DNA from: Neobacillus niacini NBRC 15566
GTDB taxonomy: Bacteria; Bacillota; Bacilli; Bacillales; Cytobacillaceae
DNA length: 64,000 bases
Direction: 5' to 3'
Assembly (NCBI RefSeq): GCF_001591505.1
Contig: NZ_BCVA01000021.1
Location: forward strand, 29,199-93,198
Under the pieces are notes generated by a model. It was not told where the DNA came from. It did not search any database and saw nothing but the letters and a program-made list of their open reading frames with translations. Positions 60,845-64,000 of the stretch are shown piece after piece. Each line of letters opens with the position of its first letter. The first letter of the stretch is position 1. Made by a program: the position numbers and the translations under genes.

Positions 60845-62398
60845 TTAAAACACTTTCGTCGTCCAATCCTCACAATTCCAAATATCGGTCGCAATTTCGC
60901 GATAGAAATCAGGTTCGTGGGATACCATTAAGATACTTCCGCGATATGCCTTTAAAGCACGCTTCAATTCTTCTTTTGCGTCCACATCCAAGTGATTTGT
61001 AGGCTCGTCTAGAATTAATAAGTTTGTTGGTGTGTTAATAATTTTACACAAGCGAACTTTTGCCTTTTCGCCACCGGAAAGGACTTCGACTTTACTTTCA
61101 ATATGTTTCGTCGTTAATCCACATTTTGCAAGTGCAGCACGGACTTCAGCCTGATTCATACTTGGGAACTCGCTCCAAATCTCTTCAATACAAGTGTTGT
61201 AGTTGGACTGTTTCACTTCCTGCTCGAAGTAACCGATGTGTTGATACTCACCACGTTCCACTTTACCCTCCAGCGGATCAATCAACCCTAGAATACTTTT
61301 TAAAAGAGTAGATTTACCAATACCGTTTGCACCTACGAATGCGATTTTTTGTCCGCGTTCCATTTTCAAATTCAGCGGGCGAGAAAGTGGTTCGTTGTAA
61401 CCAATAACAAGATCTTCAGCCGTGAAGATATAACGACTAGCTGCACGAGCTTCTTTGAAATTAAACTCTGGTTTCGGCTTTTCTTTACCCAATTCAATAA
61501 CTTCCATTTTGTCGAGCTTCTTCTGACGAGACATCGCCATATTACGAGTCGCAACACTTGCCTTGTTACGCGCAACGAAATCTTTCAAATCAGCAATTTC
61601 TTGTTGTTGGCGCTTGTAAGCAGACTCTAGCTGCTGCTTCTTCATTTCATATATATTTAAGAAGTTATCATAGTCACCAACATAGCGATTCAACTCTTGG
61701 TTTTCCATATGATAGATCAAGTTAACAACATTGTTCAAGAATGGAATATCATGTGAAATCAAAATAAATGCATTCTCATATTCCTGCAGGTAGCGCTTCA
61801 ACCATTCGATATGCTGTTCATCCAAATAGTTCGTAGGCTCATCAAGTAATAGGATTTCAGGCTTTTCTAGCAAAAGCTTAGCCAGCAAAACTTTGGTACG
61901 CTGCCCGCCACTAAGATCATCTACATCTCGATCAAGTCCAACATCGTCTAATCCTAGACCGCGGGCAACTTCCTCAACTTTTGAATTAATTTGATAGAAA
62001 TCATTACTATCTAACGTTTCTTGCAGCTCACCAACTTCTGCAAGTAAGGCATCGATATCAGCACCTTCATCACCCATTTTTGCATAAAGTTCATTAATCT
62101 CTGCTTCAGCATCAAAAAGATATTGAAAAGCAGTACTTAAAGCTTCACGCATCGTTGTACCTTTTTGAAGGACAGCATGCTGATCTAAATAACCAACACG
62201 AACTTTTCGTGACCACTCAACCTTCCCCTCGTCTGGCTGCAGCTTCCCAGTAACAATATTCATGAAAGTAGACTTACCCTCACCATTTGCCCCGACTAGT
62301 CCAACGTGTTCACCTTTTAAAAGTCGAAAAGACACATTATTAAAAATCGCACGATCACCGAAACCATGACTTAAATTTTTTACATTTAATACGCTCAT
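60845..62398 (-). CDS. ABC-F family ATPase, YfmM-like
   Basis: 517 residues, ATG 62398. Two ATP-binding cassettes in one soluble chain without membrane segments: first Walker A VGANGEGKST (about 35-44), signature LSGGQRTK and Walker B LLLDEPTNYLDEQH; second Walker A VGANGIGKST (about 355), LSGGEKAKVR and LLILDEPTNHLDVDA. The P-site tRNA interaction linker between them is charged and helical (about 240-310, MKKQQLESAYKRQQQEIADL). ABC-F proteins act on the ribosome, relieving stalls or giving antibiotic resistance. Length and the linker suggest the YfmM group of Bacillus subtilis (518 residues, from memory) rather than a resistance-type protein. Single gene, convergent with its left neighbour. 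Confidence 0.9.
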   Translation of the reverse strand: MSVLNVKNLSHGFGDRAIFNNVSFRLLKGEHVGLVGANGEGKSTFMNIVTGKLQPDEGKVEWSRKVRVGYLDQHAVLQKGTTMREALSTAFQYLFDAEAEINELYAKMGDEGADIDALLAEVGELQETLDSNDFYQINSKVEEVARGLGLDDVGLDRDVDDLSGGQRTKVLLAKLLLEKPEILLLDEPTNYLDEQHIEWLKRYLQEYENAFILISHDIPFLNNVVNLIYHMENQELNRYVGDYDNFLNIYEMKKQQLESAYKRQQQEIADLKDFVARNKASVATRNMAMSRQKKLDKMEVIELGKEKPKPEFNFKEARAASRYIFTAEDLVIGYNEPLSRPLNLKMERGQKIAFVGANGIGKSTLLKSILGLIDPLEGKVERGEYQHIGYFEQEVKQSNYNTCIEEIWSEFPSMNQAEVRAALAKCGLTTKHIESKVEVLSGGEKAKVRLCKIINTPTNLLILDEPTNHLDVDAKEELKRALKAYRGSILMVSHEPDFYREIATDIWNCEDWTTKVF

Positions 62399-62687
62399 TT
62401 TTTTAACCCCTTATCTAATGTCACATGTGGATATCATACTAGATTTTGGCCGCTTTTTCTATCTTGAATTTTTTGTAAAAAATGTAATTCGATTATGGAC
62501 TAAATTGTAGTCTGCCCCCAAATTAAATATCTCGTTAGTATCTAAAAAGTCGAGTTTATGGTTTAAAAGTCAGTAGCTCAGGGGCTAAGGTACCATTTTT
62601 TCATTATTGAGGAAGAAGGAATTGACAGTTTAGATGCTTTACCCGTAAAGTTGCTTATGATGCAAATGAATACGGAGGAATACAAAA

Positions 62688-63956
62688 ATGCAATTCATTA
62701 ATAATCTACTTCTGGATATGGAACTAGATCCTAGGTTAGTAGAATATCTTTCAATTATCATCAAAATTCTGCTAATAGGGCTTATCTGTATCGCAGCAAA
62801 TTTTATTTCAAAGAAAATCGTGATCAGGGTCATTACTCATATCGTGATAAACTCCAAAGTCAAGTGGGGTAAAATCATTTTGGATAGACAGGTTTTTCGA
62901 AAGTTATCCCATATTGTTCCTGCGATCATTATTTATTCGTTTTCTTCAACCTTTCCGGCCTATCAATCAATTATTGAAAAATTGGCGATTGCCTATATCA
63001 TTATTGTCGGTTTAGTGTTTATTCAAAGCTTACTAAATGCATTTAATGATATTTATCAAACCTTTGAAATATCCAAGGTCAAGCCTATTAAAGGATATAT
63101 TCAGGTGATTAACATTATTTTCATGACTATCGGATTTATCTTATTGATCTCGAATTTAATAGGCAAGAGTCCTCTACTTTTATTAAGTGGAATTGGGGCT
63201 CTCTCGGCCGTCTTGATGTTAGTATTTAAAGATTCGTTATTAGGACTAGTGGCAGGAATTCAGTTGACGGCCAATGATATGGTCCGGGTTGGTGACTGGA
63301 TTGAAATGCCAAAGTATGGGGCGGATGGAGATGTTATTGATATTTCTTTAAATACCGTAAAGGTTCAAAATGGGGACAAAACGATTACGATGATACCCAG
63401 CTATGCCCTTATTTCCGATTCCTTTAAGAACTGGAGGGGGATGCAAGGCTCAGGTGGAAGACGTATCAAACGCGGATTGTATATAGATACAAGCAGTATT
63501 ATGTTTTGCACAGAGGATATGATTGACAAATTTATAAAGGTCCAGTACCTATCAGACTACATTATTCATAAGGAAAGGGAAATTGCTGAATACAATGCCA
63601 AAAATGAAATAGACAGGAACATTCGCGTGAATGGAAGAGCCCTAACCAATATCGGTGTATTTAGGGCATATATCAGCAATTACCTCAAAAATCATCCTGG
63701 AATCAATCAGAATATGACCATAATAGTGAGACAGCTAGCACATAATGAATTCGGATTGCCTCTAGAAATTTATGCATTTACCAATGATGTACAGTGGGCA
63801 GTTTATGAATCTGTGCAATCCGATATTTTTGACCATCTATTTGCCGTTGCACCAGAGTTTGGACTAAGAGTATTCCAGAATCCATCTGGGGCTGATTTAA
63901 GAAATATGGTAGAACAATCAAGCAACAAAGACTTAATTGGTGAAAGAAGCTATTGA
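62688..63956 (+). CDS. MscS-family mechanosensitive channel (YbdG-like)
   Basis: 422 residues, ATG with CGGAGGAATAC upstream. About five transmembrane helices in the first 190 residues (IIKILLIGLICIAANFISKK, IAYIIIVGLVFIQSLLNAF) lead into the conserved MscS pore helix and beta domain: SGIGALSAVLMLVFKDSLLG, then AGIQLTANDMVRVGDWIEMP (about 205) and NTVKVQNGDKTITMIPSYAL. A soluble alpha/beta C-terminus follows. Size and the insert after FKNWRGMQGSGGRRIKRGL resemble Escherichia coli YbdG, a low-activity channel linked to osmotic adaptation. Probable role: releasing solutes on hypo-osmotic shock. Confidence 0.9.
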   Translation: MQFINNLLLDMELDPRLVEYLSIIIKILLIGLICIAANFISKKIVIRVITHIVINSKVKWGKIILDRQVFRKLSHIVPAIIIYSFSSTFPAYQSIIEKLAIAYIIIVGLVFIQSLLNAFNDIYQTFEISKVKPIKGYIQVINIIFMTIGFILLISNLIGKSPLLLLSGIGALSAVLMLVFKDSLLGLVAGIQLTANDMVRVGDWIEMPKYGADGDVIDISLNTVKVQNGDKTITMIPSYALISDSFKNWRGMQGSGGRRIKRGLYIDTSSIMFCTEDMIDKFIKVQYLSDYIIHKEREIAEYNAKNEIDRNIRVNGRALTNIGVFRAYISNYLKNHPGINQNMTIIVRQLAHNEFGLPLEIYAFTNDVQWAVYESVQSDIFDHLFAVAPEFGLRVFQNPSGADLRNMVEQSSNKDLIGERSY

Positions 63957-64000
63957 AAAACTAAATCATCGAAAAAAGCGACTGTTTAATGAACTGCCCC

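Noticed and set aside
60845..62398. ABC-F gene as an antibiotic-resistance determinant
   Set aside because: It looks like the housekeeping YfmM group, and no leader-peptide attenuator precedes it.
1..64000. tRNA, rRNA, retron or CRISPR loci
   Set aside because: No cloverleaf, rRNA-like stretch, reverse transcriptase or regularly spaced repeat array was seen on either strand by eye; a covariance-model scan was not possible.

Overview
The window reads as chromosome of a low-GC Gram-positive bacterium of the Bacillaceae (Bacillus or Neobacillus type; species not determinable here). Supporting signs are strong AGGAGG-type ribosome binding sites, TTG and GTG starts, catabolite-response-like sites, a YesM/YesN two-component pair, a pssA phosphatidylserine synthase and a YfmM-type ABC-F protein.

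Left part (1 to about 36 kb) is an accessory island. It opens with a minus-strand operon of three small proteins and three serine recombinases, the last running off the window edge. Next come an OLD-family ATPase/nuclease plus UvrD-like helicase pair (Gabija-like, class 2 OLD) and two adjacent DUF262 proteins, one with a DUF1524/HNH end (GmrSD-like type IV restriction). A scar follows in which an Mrr-type fragment abuts a truncated, frameshifted PD-(D/E)XK-HIRAN gene, then two small genes and a CoiA-like predicted nuclease.

The most unusual content is a tight five-gene operon (17177-26185): a complete beta-CASP metallo-beta-lactamase nuclease, a protein with a GrpE-like C-terminus, a lid-less Hsp70, a HEAT-repeat protein and a long coiled-coil protein. 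It is bracketed by imperfect 83-85 bp direct repeats that each contain a terminator-like hairpin. I do not recognise it as a named defence system and treat it as the best candidate for an undescribed one, possibly a chaperone-controlled RNase. Beyond it lie a decayed tyrosine recombinase, truncated and frameshifted genes, an HNH nuclease carrying about six copies of a ~50-residue module, a GIY-YIG-like plus PD-(D/E)XK-like pair, and several small or decayed genes up to a frameshifted cupin gene (36-37 kb).

The middle (37-43 kb) holds decayed intergenic DNA, a 32-residue protein gene with 21-bp tandem repeats upstream, a LysR regulator, a VanY-type carboxypeptidase, an inactivated IS110-family transposase, a DUF2062 protein and pssA.

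The right part (43-59 kb) is a carbohydrate-use cluster: YesM-type histidine kinase, YesN-type response regulator, GH31 glycosidase, a binding-protein-dependent sugar ABC transporter (lipoprotein and two permeases; no ATPase in the cluster), a secreted GH16 glucanase and, convergent, a 1560-residue secreted GH84 protein with several F5/8C-like modules and a well-formed promoter containing a cre-like site. The window ends with an uncharacterised protein, an ABC-F ATPase and an MscS-family channel.
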